A stretch of 64,000 nucleotides of DNA. Source: Desmonostoc muscorum LEGE 12446 (GTDB lineage Bacteria > Cyanobacteriota > Cyanobacteriia > Cyanobacteriales > Nostocaceae). The notes under the pieces were generated by a model, which had not been told where the DNA came from, did not search any database, and saw nothing but the letters and a program-made list of their open reading frames with translations. A program made the translations under genes and the position numbers. The stretch spans positions 1,426,001-1,490,000 of the forward strand of contig NZ_JADEXS020000001.1 in the NCBI RefSeq assembly GCF_015207005.2, in the 5' to 3' direction. Each line of letters starts with the position of its first letter. Position 1 is the stretch's first letter. Of the stretch, positions 31,171 to 40,006 are shown one piece after another.

Positions 31171-31533
31171 TTAGGTAGCAACCCACTGCAACTCCAACCA
31201 TAGGCGTGGATTGTTCTGTTTGAGCTTCGACATTGGATCGCGCAATAATCGCTTGGCATTTATGCAGACTACCTGCATTAGACCCATGTTGTCTGCTACT
31301 TCTCGAAGTATTTCTTTTTGGGCTTGCACACAGGAAATCATTTCATCGGAGCAATAAATTCCTATATATTGCAAGCGTCTAGCAGGTCGTCCCCAAAAAC
31401 AGGTGATGACTTTTATATGACACCCGTCCAGTAATTCCCCAACTTGTGGATAGTAGTGGTTGACGACTCTTGTGAATTCTTTAGCTAAGATGTCTTCAGC
31501 AATCATTTCAACTGATATTTCTGTAGCGTTCAT
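31171..31533 (-). CDS. hypothetical protein
   Basis: A protein of 120 residues from the ATG at 31533, soluble, with helix-strand character: an N-terminal helix MIAEDILAKEFTRVVNHYYP, a beta segment CHIKVITCFWGRPARRLQYI and a C-terminal polar end NNPRLWLELQW. No family is recognised and no role is assigned. It is a single gene upstream of the flavoenzyme pair (minus strand). Confidence 0.55.
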   Translation of the reverse strand: MNATEISVEMIAEDILAKEFTRVVNHYYPQVGELLDGCHIKVITCFWGRPARRLQYIGIYCSDEMISCVQAQKEILREVADNMGLMQVVCINAKRLLRDPMSKLKQNNPRLWLELQWVAT

Positions 31534-31536
31534 CAC

Positions 31537-31961
31537 TCTATTTAATATAACATAATTTTGTCAGTTAAATATAACAATTTACTTTATTTAACTGAAATAA
31601 AATATTAAATATGGCAATCTGTTTTAATAGGGAGTGGGGAATGGGGAATAGTCAAAAAGATTCTTTGAGTTATAGCTTGCTTGGCAAAAATTAAATATAA
31701 ATTCTACAGCAGATTTCAACTCAGCTGAAGTACACAACCTCAGTCTCAAATATAAAGCTTGTTTTACTCCTGTTAGCGCAGTGGGGCGTAGCCCATTCTG
31801 AATTCTGCTGTATATTATACAAAAAAGAGGTATACCTTATTTGGTACACCTCTTATTTGGTTACAGCAATTTTCTTTTGTTCAGAAAATATGAATTCAAT
31901 CAAGTGCATCTAACTTGCACATTTTTATTTTGAATTCTCAATTTTTAATTTTTAATTCTTA
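31537..31961. other. intergenic region with repeat and terminator
   Basis: AT-rich and gene-free. It holds a copy of the GCGCAG.GGGGCGTAGCC repeat (31776-31808) and the terminator-like hairpin at 31820-31855. Confidence 0.5.
31820..31855 (-). terminator. intrinsic terminator for the 31962-33057 genes
   Basis: AAGAGGTATACC and GGTACACCTCTT form a 12-bp stem with one mismatch and a 6-base loop. On the minus strand the stem is followed by TTTTTT. It lies about 105 bp after the stop of the gene at 31962. Confidence 0.7.
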
Positions 31962-32273
31962 TTATCGAGCATTGCGTTCACAGACTAAAACCTCTGCCAC
32001 AATATCCGGGAGATTTACAAAGTCTGTAAATCCTTCAGAGCCACGAATCGGTGAAATAAATGTATAGTTTGGATCGCACACTCCATTGTCATACACTTGG
32101 ATAAACCACCGATCTGGAAATCCTTCTACACCTAGTTCTACAATGTACCAACTCTCGCCAATCAGACGAGAGTTAAAGATTGTAAACCACTCTCTATTTT
32201 CTTCTGAAATGTTCCAATCTGCCATGAGTAGCTCTAAAGCTATTTGTCCGGCATCTGTTGAAGTCAATAGCAT
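31962..32273 (-). CDS. hypothetical protein, possibly immunity-like
   Basis: A protein of 103 residues, soluble and acidic. It has a central WYIVELGVEGFPDRWFIQV segment, where alternating hydrophobics suggest a beta sheet, and an N-terminal helix DAGQIALELLMADWNI. Small acidic proteins of this shape include immunity proteins, but I cannot assign a family. It starts 3 bp after the stop of the upstream gene at 32276, so the two are an operon. Confidence 0.55.
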   Translation of the reverse strand: MLLTSTDAGQIALELLMADWNISEENREWFTIFNSRLIGESWYIVELGVEGFPDRWFIQVYDNGVCDPNYTFISPIRGSEGFTDFVNLPDIVAEVLVCERNAR

Positions 32274-32275
32274 TT

Positions 32276-32551
32276 TTACTCCTTATTAGCAACTTCCGAG
32301 TTGGAAACTTCAGGAACTTCAGGATATAAACCCAGTTGTTTAGCTAATTCACGCGCTACAAAAAATAAAAATTTTGCACCATCTTGATTGCCTTCATGGG
32401 CGAACATAGTTGCCACTTGTAACATTGTTTCTACTAAGCCAGAATCAACTAATTCTGGCTGACTTTCTAAAATTTCTGGTTCCTGACCGTTAGGGCATTT
32501 CAGTAGCTCATCAATCAGGTTAAAATACAAGTGTTGGCGTTGTTCTGACAT
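32276..32551 (-). CDS. small helical protein resembling the N-terminal domain of cyanobacterial CHAT/TPR proteins
   Basis: A protein of 91 residues from the ATG at 32551. The pattern YFNLIDELLKCPNGQEPEIL, then LVDSGLVETMLQVATMFAHEG and FLFFVARELAKQLGL, matches the helical segment that heads many cyanobacterial CHAT or TPR proteins, here as a stand-alone gene. An upstream in-frame ATG would add 21 unlikely residues. The function is unknown; it sits between an unknown soluble and an unknown membrane protein in one minus-strand operon. Confidence 0.65.
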   Translation of the reverse strand: MSEQRQHLYFNLIDELLKCPNGQEPEILESQPELVDSGLVETMLQVATMFAHEGNQDGAKFLFFVARELAKQLGLYPEVPEVSNSEVANKE

Positions 32552-32637
32552 GGTGATTTTTTTGATTTGAATGAATAAATTTGTAGCGTAGCTAGAGAGT
32601 TTAAAATCTCTCAATAACTCTAATAATGTCTGATTGC

Positions 32638-33057
32638 TTACTGCTCAATACTTTGTTGCCACAACCTTTCCAACATTTCAACTTGTTCTCTTAAAACAGC
32701 AGCACGATAAACAAGATATCTGTCGTAAAAGATAATACCTAACCCAACACAAATCGGGGTTAACAAGAAGAACCATTGTAGAATAGTGCCAAATTTATAT
32801 TGCTCAGCAAGATTCAGCATTTGATTAACCACATTCTGCTCAGAGATTTGGATGTTAGTCTGAGATAATGGTGTATTTTCTGTCTGGGGAATCACCGCGA
32901 TCGCCGCATCAGTTTTGTTAACTTCGCAGGCTAAATTCTGTGATTCTAATAACTCAAGATGTCGCTCCCAAATTATGCCAAATACTACTAGCCCTGGAGA
33001 AAGCACTGCTAAGGTAACGACGCAAACTGTAAGAACATTTAAAAATTTGGCTTTCAT
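32638..33057 (-). CDS. hypothetical membrane protein
   Basis: A protein of 139 residues with two membrane segments: about 8-28 (VLTVCVVTLAVLSPGLVVFGI) and 92-110 (TILQWFFLLTPICVGLGIIFY). The loop between them (about 60 residues, polar, SQTNIQISEQNVVNQML) should lie on one side and the basic/acidic C-terminal helix AAVLREQVEMLERLW on the other. No family is recognised. It is probably the first gene of a three-gene operon ending at 31962. Confidence 0.6.
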   Translation of the reverse strand: MKAKFLNVLTVCVVTLAVLSPGLVVFGIIWERHLELLESQNLACEVNKTDAAIAVIPQTENTPLSQTNIQISEQNVVNQMLNLAEQYKFGTILQWFFLLTPICVGLGIIFYDRYLVYRAAVLREQVEMLERLWQQSIEQ

Positions 33058-34153
33058 CTTGGCTCTCCCTTGCTAGGTAGTATGCACCCAGTAAGAAAAT
33101 ATCTTTTGCTGTTTACCTAAAGTAGCTATCTATATATTTCTACTTCTCAAACAGTTCTGATGCTAAAATATGTGTAGAAGGTAATTTTAAAATCGTTAGT
33201 TGTCAGCTATTTCTCTAATTACTACTGACTCCTAACTACTGATAAACTACCAAACCTTTCACAAAAAATAGGAATCTTCAGCCAGAAAGAACGCCCTCAT
33301 ATCCTGGAATATGATTTCATCCTACTCTCAAAAGAGAGATTAAGAAGTCCCCCCTAGTTCACTAAGCTTTCGCTTAGGAATGTTGGGGGGTAGAGGGGAA
33401 TCTCTGCGTAAATCCTATACGATTTATATCAGTCGCCTCTCCACAAAACAGTTTACCCCAGCCCCATTAAGATTATTAAATTCATTACAATAGTACTCAA
33501 AGCCTGTAATTATTGCCTGATAAGTATTTCAAAAATTCATTGGGGTATGGGTGCTAGTATTTTTCAGATGGGGTTCTAGTGTTTTCGAGGTGGGGTTCTG
33601 GTGTGTGGAGTACTCAACCTCAAAGCAATGTAGGCAAGGATTAAAGACTGTTTCTTGGAAAAATTTGTTCTGAAAAAATCTGTACTCAAAACCAAATATC
33701 AATGTCTTTTGACAAGGATAGACTGAATAACTAGAAAAAACAATTAAATTTTCTTTGATAACTCATATTTCCATAACAAATTGAATTATAGCGATTAATA
33801 TCTTGATTGTTATTTGAAAAGTTCTTCTTAAACTTATATATTTTGTCGATGAGTTAAAATACATAGTACATACACTCATCTGCACTCCAGGTAAGAATTC
33901 ACTACTAATGAAGAGACAGTGCAGTATTTTTGATTCCACAAACGAGCAACTGACATTGAAAATTCAGAATTTCTCAGGAATTTCCTACGATTGGCATATT
34001 GATTCATCAAGTTTTATGCTGATTATGTAACTGTTATGACTCCTGAATTCTGGCTTTTAAATTCCGATCGCTCAACTACAAAATCAATACACAAAAGCTT
34101 ATTGTTATAAATAGATACTCTGCACTAAGATTTAGAATTTTAGGAGTTAAATA
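33058..34153. other. long intergenic region upstream of cysK
   Basis: Nearly 1.1 kb without a credible gene. A large imperfect hairpin spans about 33347-33392 (GTCCCCCC...CTAAGCTTTCGCTTAG...GGGGGGT). A short duplicated motif GTGGGGTTCT.GTG occurs near 33564-33605. The rest is AT-rich with no recognised operator or RNA family. Confidence 0.45.
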
Positions 34154-35113
34154 ATGCGGATTGCTAAAGACGTAACAGAACTTATTGGACGAACTCCTTT
34201 AGTTGAACTGAACAAAATTCCTCAAGCTGAAGGAGTAGTAGCAAGAATAGTTGTCAAACTCGAAGGTATGAACCCAGCGGCTTCAGTGAAAGACCGCATT
34301 GGTTTAAGTATGGTACTCTCAGCAGAAGCAGAGGGTTTAATTGAGCCAGGAAAAACCATTTTAGTAGAGCCTACCTCAGGTAATACAGGAATTGCTCTGG
34401 CAATGGTGGCAGCGGCGCGGGGCTACAAATTAATTTTGACAATGCCAGAAACCATGAGCCATGAACGACGCGCTATGCTCAGAGCTTATGGTGCATCTTT
34501 AGAGTTGACACCGGGGGCTGAGGGGATGCGGGGAGCAATTCGCAAAGCCGAAGAAATTGTAGCTAATACTCCCAATGCTTTGATGCTGCAACAATTCCGC
34601 AATCCTGCCAATCCCAAAATTCACCGCGAAACCACCGCCGAAGAAATTTGGGCTGATACAGACGGAGAAGTGGATATCGTCATTGCGGGAGTAGGTACTG
34701 GTGGGACAATTACTGGGATTGCAGAGGTAATTAAAAGCCGCAAACCGAGTTTTCACGCGATCGCAGTTGAACCCAGCAACAGCCCAGTTCTCTCAGGCGG
34801 TGAAGCCGGGCCCCATAGAATTCAAGGCATTGGCGCCGGATTTGTCCCAGATGTTCTCCGCTTAGAATTAGTTGATGAAGTAATTAGAGTCAGCGATGAA
34901 CAAGCGATCGCATTTGGACGACGCTTAGCAAAAGAAGAAGGTTTATTATCTGGAATATCCTCCGGTGCAGCCTTGTGCGCCGCCATTCAAGTAGGTAAAC
35001 GTCCAGAAAATGCCGGACGTTTAATCGTGATGATTCAACCTTCCTTCGGCGAACGCTACCTCAGCACACCCATGTTTCAAGATTTATCCTTAGAAACTGC
35101 CGGCGTTCGTTAA
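34154..35113 (+). CDS. cysK: cysK, cysteine synthase A
   Basis: O-acetylserine sulfhydrylase makes cysteine from O-acetylserine and sulfide using PLP. The 319-residue length is standard. The PLP lysine is in [14 protein letters not shown], the phosphate/substrate loop in [12 protein letters not shown], and the glycine loop [24 protein letters not shown] closes the fold. TTAGGAG precedes the ATG. It could be one of several cyanobacterial cysteine synthases. Its location next to a nitrogenase-associated protein suggests sulfur supply for Fe-S proteins (inference). Confidence 0.95.
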   Translation: MRIAKDVTELIGRTPLVELNKIPQAEGVVARIVVKLEGMNPAASVKDRIGLSMVLSAEAEGLIEPGKTILVEPTSGNTGIALAMVAAARGYKLILTMPETMSHERRAMLRAYGASLELTPGAEGMRGAIRKAEEIVANTPNALMLQQFRNPANPKIHRETTAEEIWADTDGEVDIVIAGVGTGGTITGIAEVIKSRKPSFHAIAVEPSNSPVLSGGEAGPHRIQGIGAGFVPDVLRLELVDEVIRVSDEQAIAFGRRLAKEEGLLSGISSGAALCAAIQVGKRPENAGRLIVMIQPSFGERYLSTPMFQDLSLETAGVR

Positions 35114-35125
35114 AAACAATAGAGG

Positions 35126-35152
35126 GTAGGGGCACAGCATTGCTGTGCCCTC
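35126..35152. repeat. palindromic repeat family A, copy 2
   Basis: GTAGGGGCACAGCA then TTGCTGTGCCC, between the convergent cysK and the ArsC-like gene. It may also serve as a bidirectional terminator. Same family as 11796, 38130, 48018 and 42157. Confidence 0.78.
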
Positions 35153-35166
35153 ATATTTTTAGATAA

Positions 35167-35676
35167 CTAATGGCTAGAGCTGCCTTGCTTTTGGTGTTCT
35201 TCACCATGATGCTTACAGCCACCTTGCTGATGATGATGATGATTGCGATCGCCACTGTGGGAGCAGCTTTGCAAATCCTGACTCATCAGATTTTCGCTCA
35301 TTTCTCGGAAGGATTCATCCACAGGCTTCAAGCCAATCCAAGCATCAATCTTTTCCACATCAAATCCTACCTCACGATGATCGCCTACTTCTAACAAAGG
35401 ACGGCGAATCAACAGCGGATCTTGCAACATCTGCACCAAAGCGGTTTGGGCATCAATTTTTTCCGGAACTATCTCACCAGATTTTACTCGTGGGGCGGAA
35501 CGATTAAACCATTCGGCTACGGGGCGATCGCCAAAAAATGAACGCAACCGTTCAACTGTCCAAGGTTCTGTTAGCAAATTGTACTCTACCACCTCATGAC
35601 CAGCAGCGGTGAGCAAAACTTTTTGCTTGGTACCACCTTTACAGCCTGGTTTACCATAAAAAATTACTCTTGCCAT
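35167..35676 (-). CDS. nitrogenase-associated ArsC/Spx-like protein with His-rich tail
   Basis: A 169-residue thioredoxin-fold protein of the ArsC-like nitrogenase-associated family (NifO-like). The N-terminal VIFYGKPGCKGGTKQKVLL holds the single CxxG-type cysteine; the core continues with RSFFGDRPVAEWFNRSAPRV and DPLLIRRPLLEV, as in ArsC. The last ~35 residues are rich in His, Gln and Gly (NHHHHQQGGCKHHGEEH), an extension suggesting metal binding. Relatives are found near nif genes, but the function is uncertain. Convergent with cysK. Confidence 0.85.
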   Translation of the reverse strand: MARVIFYGKPGCKGGTKQKVLLTAAGHEVVEYNLLTEPWTVERLRSFFGDRPVAEWFNRSAPRVKSGEIVPEKIDAQTALVQMLQDPLLIRRPLLEVGDHREVGFDVEKIDAWIGLKPVDESFREMSENLMSQDLQSCSHSGDRNHHHHQQGGCKHHGEEHQKQGSSSH

Positions 35677-35692
35677 GCTACTACCTCTTATA

Positions 35693-35774
35693 CCAATTCG
35701 TAATTCGTAATTCGTAATTCGTAATTAAGAACGCAACACGTTCTTGGATGAAGACGCGATGAATCGCGTCTCTA
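35693..35774. repeat. STRR (AATTCGT)n and inverted copy of the 1919 repeat
   Basis: Four AATTCGT units (35693-35725) are followed by a segment that, read in reverse, matches 1919-1966, including the palindrome AGACGCGAT..ATCGCGTCT and the GTGTTGCG motif. Confidence 0.7.
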
Positions 35775-35802
35775 CAAAGAATTCTGAATTCAGAATTCTC
35801 TT

Positions 35803-36414
35803 TTAAAAATTCTTAGCCTTATGGGTAAGAAAGTCAAACTCAAATCTTTCTTTTGGATCGGTTTCACCGTAAATATTAAAAGTCACAGTTGGTTCATCAC
35901 CCAGTGCTTCTACACAGTGAATTGCATCGGGAGTAAAGCTAATAATATCTCCTGGAAACAGAGTTATTTCTCCCGTAGATTGAATTTTGTCTTGAGATTC
36001 TGAGCTATGAGTGCGTTGCCAAAAAGTATTTCTTTCCTGACCTTTTAACACCGCCACTACTCCCCACGTCCCGTGATTATGAATAGTTGATCGGGTTCCC
36101 GGTGCAAATGTTACTGTTTGCACAGTCAGCGGAAAACCCAATTCATCATATAAGAGTAAAACAGAGGTTCCCGTTTTGGGAGAAGGTTCTAAATGCTGAC
36201 TCCGCACCCAGTAGGAATTGACGAACAAGCGCCTGACGAGCATCCGAATTTCCGGCAAACAACTTGATTCATCTTCCACACTATTGAGAACATCTTCCAC
36301 CTCAGTTAAAAACCGATAAACGCGGTAATTATCCCTCAATAAATCCCATGCTCTCACAGATTTACAGGCTTGATACTGACCGTCTCCCGTTACCAGCCAA
36401 TCCCTACCTTTCAT
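35803..36414 (-). CDS. cysteine dioxygenase-like cupin
   Basis: A 203-residue cupin resembling type I cysteine dioxygenases, which oxidise thiols using mononuclear iron. The first cupin motif is TRSTIHNHGTWGVVAVLKGQ with two metal histidines; the third His should be in TPDAIHCVEALG. The strand LLLYDELGFPLTVQTVTFAPG precedes it. The actual thiol substrate is not determined by sequence. It sits 5 bp after a possible 53-codon ORF and in the same direction as the oxidase genes; with cysK it suggests local sulfur amino-acid turnover. Confidence 0.8.
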   Translation of the reverse strand: MKGRDWLVTGDGQYQACKSVRAWDLLRDNYRVYRFLTEVEDVLNSVEDESSCLPEIRMLVRRLFVNSYWVRSQHLEPSPKTGTSVLLLYDELGFPLTVQTVTFAPGTRSTIHNHGTWGVVAVLKGQERNTFWQRTHSSESQDKIQSTGEITLFPGDIISFTPDAIHCVEALGDEPTVTFNIYGETDPKERFEFDFLTHKAKNF

Positions 36415-36419
36415 AACTT

Positions 36420-36581
36420 TTAAAATCTCATTTGAGAAGATTGGATGACAATGATCGGCGAAATATTAGGAAGACTGCCTACAGGTGGTGTAGTAGGTAT
36501 GTAAATGGGAGGAAAGATAGAGTTATTATTACTCGCAGTTCCTAAAAGAGAGTAAGACGAAGTAGATAACCAATTGTTCAT
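36420..36581 (-). CDS. possible 53-residue peptide upstream of the cupin gene
   Basis: The frame starts MNNWLSTSSYSLLGTASNNN and is Pro/Ser/Ile-rich (IFPPIYIPTTPPVGSLP). AAGGTGAAG lies about 6 bp before the ATG, and the stop is 5 bp before the cupin start. It could be a leader peptide or small protein, but may be chance; there is no family match. Confidence 0.3.
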   Translation of the reverse strand: MNNWLSTSSYSLLGTASNNNSIFPPIYIPTTPPVGSLPNISPIIVIQSSQMRF

Positions 36582-36602
36582 GAGTCTTCACCTTGATTGA
36601 AA

Positions 36603-36735
36603 AGGGGGAGTGGGGAGTGGGGAGTGGGGAGTTAGGAGTTAGGAGTTAGGAGTTAGGAGTTAAGAATTATTTTCCTTGTCTCCTCATCTCCCTCATCTCC
36701 CCACTCCCTACTCCCTATTCCCCACTCCCCACGCA
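36603..36735. repeat. STRR arrays (GGGGAGT, TAGGAGT, CTCCCTCAT units)
   Basis: G-rich heptamers (36604-36662, including GTTAGGA units) are followed by C-rich ones (36675-36733), together able to fold into a hairpin between two minus-strand genes. Confidence 0.8.
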
Positions 36736-36739
36736 TTAA

Positions 36740-37225
36740 TTAATCGTCTTCTTCTGCCGGACGTGTCAAAATATCCAGGAGAATTCCGGCTCCAAAATCA
36801 TGCTTTTCGTCTATCTCTTTGACTCTGGCGCTGATTTCTTTTGCCTCGTCTATTGCTCCTAACTTTGCTAGAACCAATCCAGAAGCAGCATAAGCATTCA
36901 AGTACAATCGAATTTGTGGGTCTTCTTTGCGATTGACTAATATAGGCTGAAGTTGCTCCCAGTCGTCAGGGAATTTTTCTAGTTCTTTAATTTTATCTAA
37001 TAATTTGATTGTTGTTTGTAGTGCAAGAGAATAATTATTTTTATAGTAGAAAAATCTATATGCTGCTACCAAAACATCTGTATTTTCACCAGTTTTGGCT
37101 AAGGCTTGTTGAATATATTTTTCCGATTCTGATGTATTTTCCCAGTTTTGTGCTGCTAGAATCAATAAATTTTTGATATCATCAGGAACTTGAAACCATG
37201 AGAATTTGTTTGTATTGACTTGCAT
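36740..37225 (-). CDS. TPR-like helical protein downstream of the oxidase genes
   Basis: A protein of 161 residues, all helical, with two TPR-like helix pairs: ESEKYIQQALAKTGENTDVL and AAYRFFYYKNNYSLALQTTI; a later NAYAASGLVLAKLGAIDEAK is also TPR-like. No signal peptide. It lies downstream of ctaE on the same strand, separated by STRR sequence, as is an unknown gene downstream of the heterocyst cox2 operon of Nostoc PCC 7120. A role in oxidase assembly is only an inference. Confidence 0.65.
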   Translation of the reverse strand: MQVNTNKFSWFQVPDDIKNLLILAAQNWENTSESEKYIQQALAKTGENTDVLVAAYRFFYYKNNYSLALQTTIKLLDKIKELEKFPDDWEQLQPILVNRKEDPQIRLYLNAYAASGLVLAKLGAIDEAKEISARVKEIDEKHDFGAGILLDILTRPAEEDD

Positions 37226-37345
37226 ATTGGGGACTGGGGATTGGGGACTGGGGATTGGGGAGATGAGGGGGATGAGGGGGATGAGGGAGATGAGCAGAAT
37301 AATTCTTAACTCCTAACTCCTAACTCCTAACTCCCCACTCCCTAC
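37226..37345. repeat. STRR arrays between ctaE and the TPR-like gene
   Basis: GGGGATTGGGGACTG and GATGAGGGG units (37228-37290) are followed by CTAACTC and CTCCCCACT units (37300-37350). The arms are complementary and hairpin-forming. Confidence 0.8.
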
Positions 37346-37358
37346 TCCCCACTCACTT

Positions 37359-37955
37359 TTAAAACAGAGTAAGAATGTACACCAAAGTGAAAAGAACAAT
37401 CCAAATAATGTCTACGAAGTGCCAGTAAATTTCTGCCATTTCTATGAAGGTGTGATTTGTTGCAGAATATTGACCGGGACGGCGCGATCGCCACAACACA
37501 GCTAATATGAATAACAGCCCTATAAACACGTGTAAACCGTGGAATCCTGTCATCAAATAAAAGCAGTTGGCGAAGACATTGGTAGTCAGACCGTATCCTA
37601 AAGTTGCGTACTCATAAGCCTGACCAATCAAGAAAATTGCTCCCATGATAGCGGTAATTGTGTACCACAGTTGCATTCCCTTGACATTATTCTTTTTAAT
37701 CGCCGTATCACCGAAGTGAATCACGAAACTGCTAGACACCAGAATAATGGTGTTAATCGTCGGCAACAATAACTCTACTTCTGTTCCTTCGGGAGGCCAA
37801 ACAGCTGTAGTGCCGCGGAAAAACAAATAGGTGGCAAAAAATCCGCCGAACATCAGGGATTCAGAGACGAGGAATGTTAACAGTCCCCAAACTCTTAAAT
37901 CTGGATGTTCTTCGTGATGTCCTGCGCTTTCATGTTCTGTTGTAGCTATAGTCAT
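37359..37955 (-). CDS. ctaE: ctaE, cytochrome c oxidase subunit III
   Basis: Subunit III of an aa3-type terminal oxidase. The 198-residue membrane protein has five helices, as usual for cyanobacteria; visible are RVWGLLTFLVSESLMFGGFF, TINTIILVSSSFVIHFGD, GMQLWYTITAIMGAIFLIG, NCFYLMTGFHGLHVFIGLLF and IYWHFVDIIWIVLFTLVYIL. The MTGFHGLHV and YWHFVD motifs are diagnostic. It is the last oxidase gene. Confidence 0.95.
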   Translation of the reverse strand: MTIATTEHESAGHHEEHPDLRVWGLLTFLVSESLMFGGFFATYLFFRGTTAVWPPEGTEVELLLPTINTIILVSSSFVIHFGDTAIKKNNVKGMQLWYTITAIMGAIFLIGQAYEYATLGYGLTTNVFANCFYLMTGFHGLHVFIGLLFILAVLWRSRRPGQYSATNHTFIEMAEIYWHFVDIIWIVLFTLVYILTLF

Positions 37956-38129
37956 AGATTTGTTGCCAAAAAGGTGACTGGGGATTGGGGACTGGGGACT
38001 GGGGACTGGGGATTGGGGACTGATGCAAGGTTGATCACTTGTTCAGTTAAACCTAAAACCTGAGGCTGGGTAGGTTGAGTTGAATGAAGTGAAATCCAAC
38101 CTACAATTCTTGGAGTTCCGAGTACACCT

Positions 38130-38158
38130 GTAGGGGCACGGCACTGCCGTGCCCCTAC
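38130..38158. repeat. palindromic repeat family A, copy 3
   Basis: GTAGGGGCACGGCA then CTGCCGTGCCCCTAC between ctaD and ctaE, the most GC-rich and perfect member of the family. It is preceded by GTACACC, which also precedes the copy at 48018. Confidence 0.8.
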
Positions 38159-38191
38159 ACCTCGTCGCCCTCCGCGTCCCCGCGTCAGTAA

Positions 38192-39865
38192 CTAAGCACT
38201 AGCTTCCGGTGTCGCTGCTGGCTGCACTTCAGTACTATGACCATTGCCGTAGTCATAAGGGCCATGAGTAACAACCGGCAACACTTCCCAGTTTTCAATC
38301 GCAGGTGGTGAGCTAGTTGTCCATTCTAAAGTCAAAGCTTGCCAAGGATTATCACCTGCCTTGGGTCCCTTCAACCAGCTTTGAATAATGTTGATGGCGA
38401 AGGGAATTACTGATATCCCCAAAACAAATGAACCAAAGGTACAAATTTGATTGAGGTCGATAAATTGGGGGTCATACATTGCAACTCTTCGGGGCATTCC
38501 TTTCAAACCCAATTCGTGCATGGGTAGGAAAGTTAAATTCGTGCCGATGAAGGTGAGGAAAAAGTGAATGCGTCCCCAGGTTTCATTCAACATCCGTCCA
38601 GTCATTTTGGGGAACCAGTGATAAATACCGGCGTAAATGCCAAACACGGAACCGCCAAACAGAACGTAGTGGAAATGTCCTACCACATAATATGTGTCGT
38701 GGACGTGAATATCAAAGGGGGCTGTTCCCATTGTCACGCCGCTTAAGCCGCCCATGACGAACATCGATAACAAACCAATGGCGAAAAGCATGGCGCTGGT
38801 GAAGCGAATCTTACCACCCCAAAGGGTAGCAACCCAGCCGAAAATTTTGACGCCAGTGGGAACGGCAACAAGTAAGGTGGAGATGGTGAAGAACATCCGC
38901 ATCCAACCGGGTGTACCGCTGGTAAACATGTGGTGTACCCAGACGAATAAACCGACGACGCAGATGGCTACACTTGAATAAGCGATCGCTTTATAACCAA
39001 AAATCGGCTTACGCGCATGTACTGGAATCACTTCGGACATAATGCCGAAGATGGGCAGAATCATCAAATATACTGCCGGGTGAGAATAAAACCAGAACAA
39101 GTGTTGATAAATAACAACGTTACCGCCTGCATCTGGTTTAAAGAAGGAGGTGCCAAAGTTGAGGTCAAATAACAGCAGAATTAAACCCGCTGCTAATACA
39201 GGTGTGGAGAGAAGCGCCAGAATGGAGGTTGCCAAGATTGCCCAGCAAAACAGGGGTACTTGATCCCATTTCATGCTGGGAACCTTCATCATCAAAATGG
39301 TGATCACAAAGTTCAGTGAACCCAAAATTGAAGAAGTTCCGACCAAAACGATCGCCAGTATCCACATAGTTTGAGCGATGGGTGCTGTCACCAAGCTCAA
39401 AGGTGGGTAAGCTGTCCAACCTGATTGCGAACCGCCAAACAGGAAACTACCTAATATCAGCGCACCTGCTGGTGGGTTTAACCAAAAGGCGATCGCATTT
39501 AGCTTCGGGAAAGCCATGTCCCTAGCACCAACCATCAAAGGTACCAAAAAGTTACCAAATCCCCCAATGGCACTGGGGACAATCCACAGGAAGATCATAA
39601 TCGTCCCGTGATTGGTCATGAAAGCGTTATACAGATTGGGGTCGAGTAAATCTGCATCAGGTGTTGCTAATTCGGCACGAATAGCGATCGCCATCAGTCC
39701 GCCGATGAGATAGAACACAAACGCCGTCACAAGATATTGAATACCAATAACCTTGTGGTCAATATTAAATGTGAAATAATCCTGCCACTTCCACGCTTGT
39801 TGATGAGAGGTGTGGGCGATCTTCTCTTCTGGTGGAGTGTTGGGTGGAAATTCTACCTGTGTCAT
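38192..39865 (-). CDS. ctaD: ctaD, cytochrome c oxidase subunit I
   Basis: Catalytic subunit with heme a and the heme a3-CuB site, reducing O2 to water. The 557-residue protein has 12 membrane helices. Key motifs are FLWIVPSAIGGFGNFLVP, the CuB helix FWFYSHPAVYLMILP (the HPEVY position reads HPAVY), VWVHHMFTSG with the paired His, and HDTYYVVGHFHYVLFGG with the heme ligands. In heterocysts such oxidases consume oxygen to protect nitrogenase; the linked fdxB and cnfR favour that role here. It lies between ctaC and ctaE. Confidence 0.97.
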   Translation of the reverse strand: MTQVEFPPNTPPEEKIAHTSHQQAWKWQDYFTFNIDHKVIGIQYLVTAFVFYLIGGLMAIAIRAELATPDADLLDPNLYNAFMTNHGTIMIFLWIVPSAIGGFGNFLVPLMVGARDMAFPKLNAIAFWLNPPAGALILGSFLFGGSQSGWTAYPPLSLVTAPIAQTMWILAIVLVGTSSILGSLNFVITILMMKVPSMKWDQVPLFCWAILATSILALLSTPVLAAGLILLLFDLNFGTSFFKPDAGGNVVIYQHLFWFYSHPAVYLMILPIFGIMSEVIPVHARKPIFGYKAIAYSSVAICVVGLFVWVHHMFTSGTPGWMRMFFTISTLLVAVPTGVKIFGWVATLWGGKIRFTSAMLFAIGLLSMFVMGGLSGVTMGTAPFDIHVHDTYYVVGHFHYVLFGGSVFGIYAGIYHWFPKMTGRMLNETWGRIHFFLTFIGTNLTFLPMHELGLKGMPRRVAMYDPQFIDLNQICTFGSFVLGISVIPFAINIIQSWLKGPKAGDNPWQALTLEWTTSSPPAIENWEVLPVVTHGPYDYGNGHSTEVQPAATPEASA

Positions 39866-40006
39866 ATTTTTCCCGCTATGCAGAGTTGAGGGTCAAACAT
39901 CCAAAGTCCAAAGTAATTACAGCAGAATTCAGGAGTCAGAATTCAGAAGTAATACAGCCTTAACGCCAAGGTTTGAGACTTTTGACTATTGACTGTTGAC
40001 TCGTGA

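Noticed and set aside
35170..35394. 74-codon plus-strand frame opposite the ArsC-like gene
   Set aside because: It is the complement of the His-rich tail (CAT/ATG runs giving MMMM) and has no independent support.
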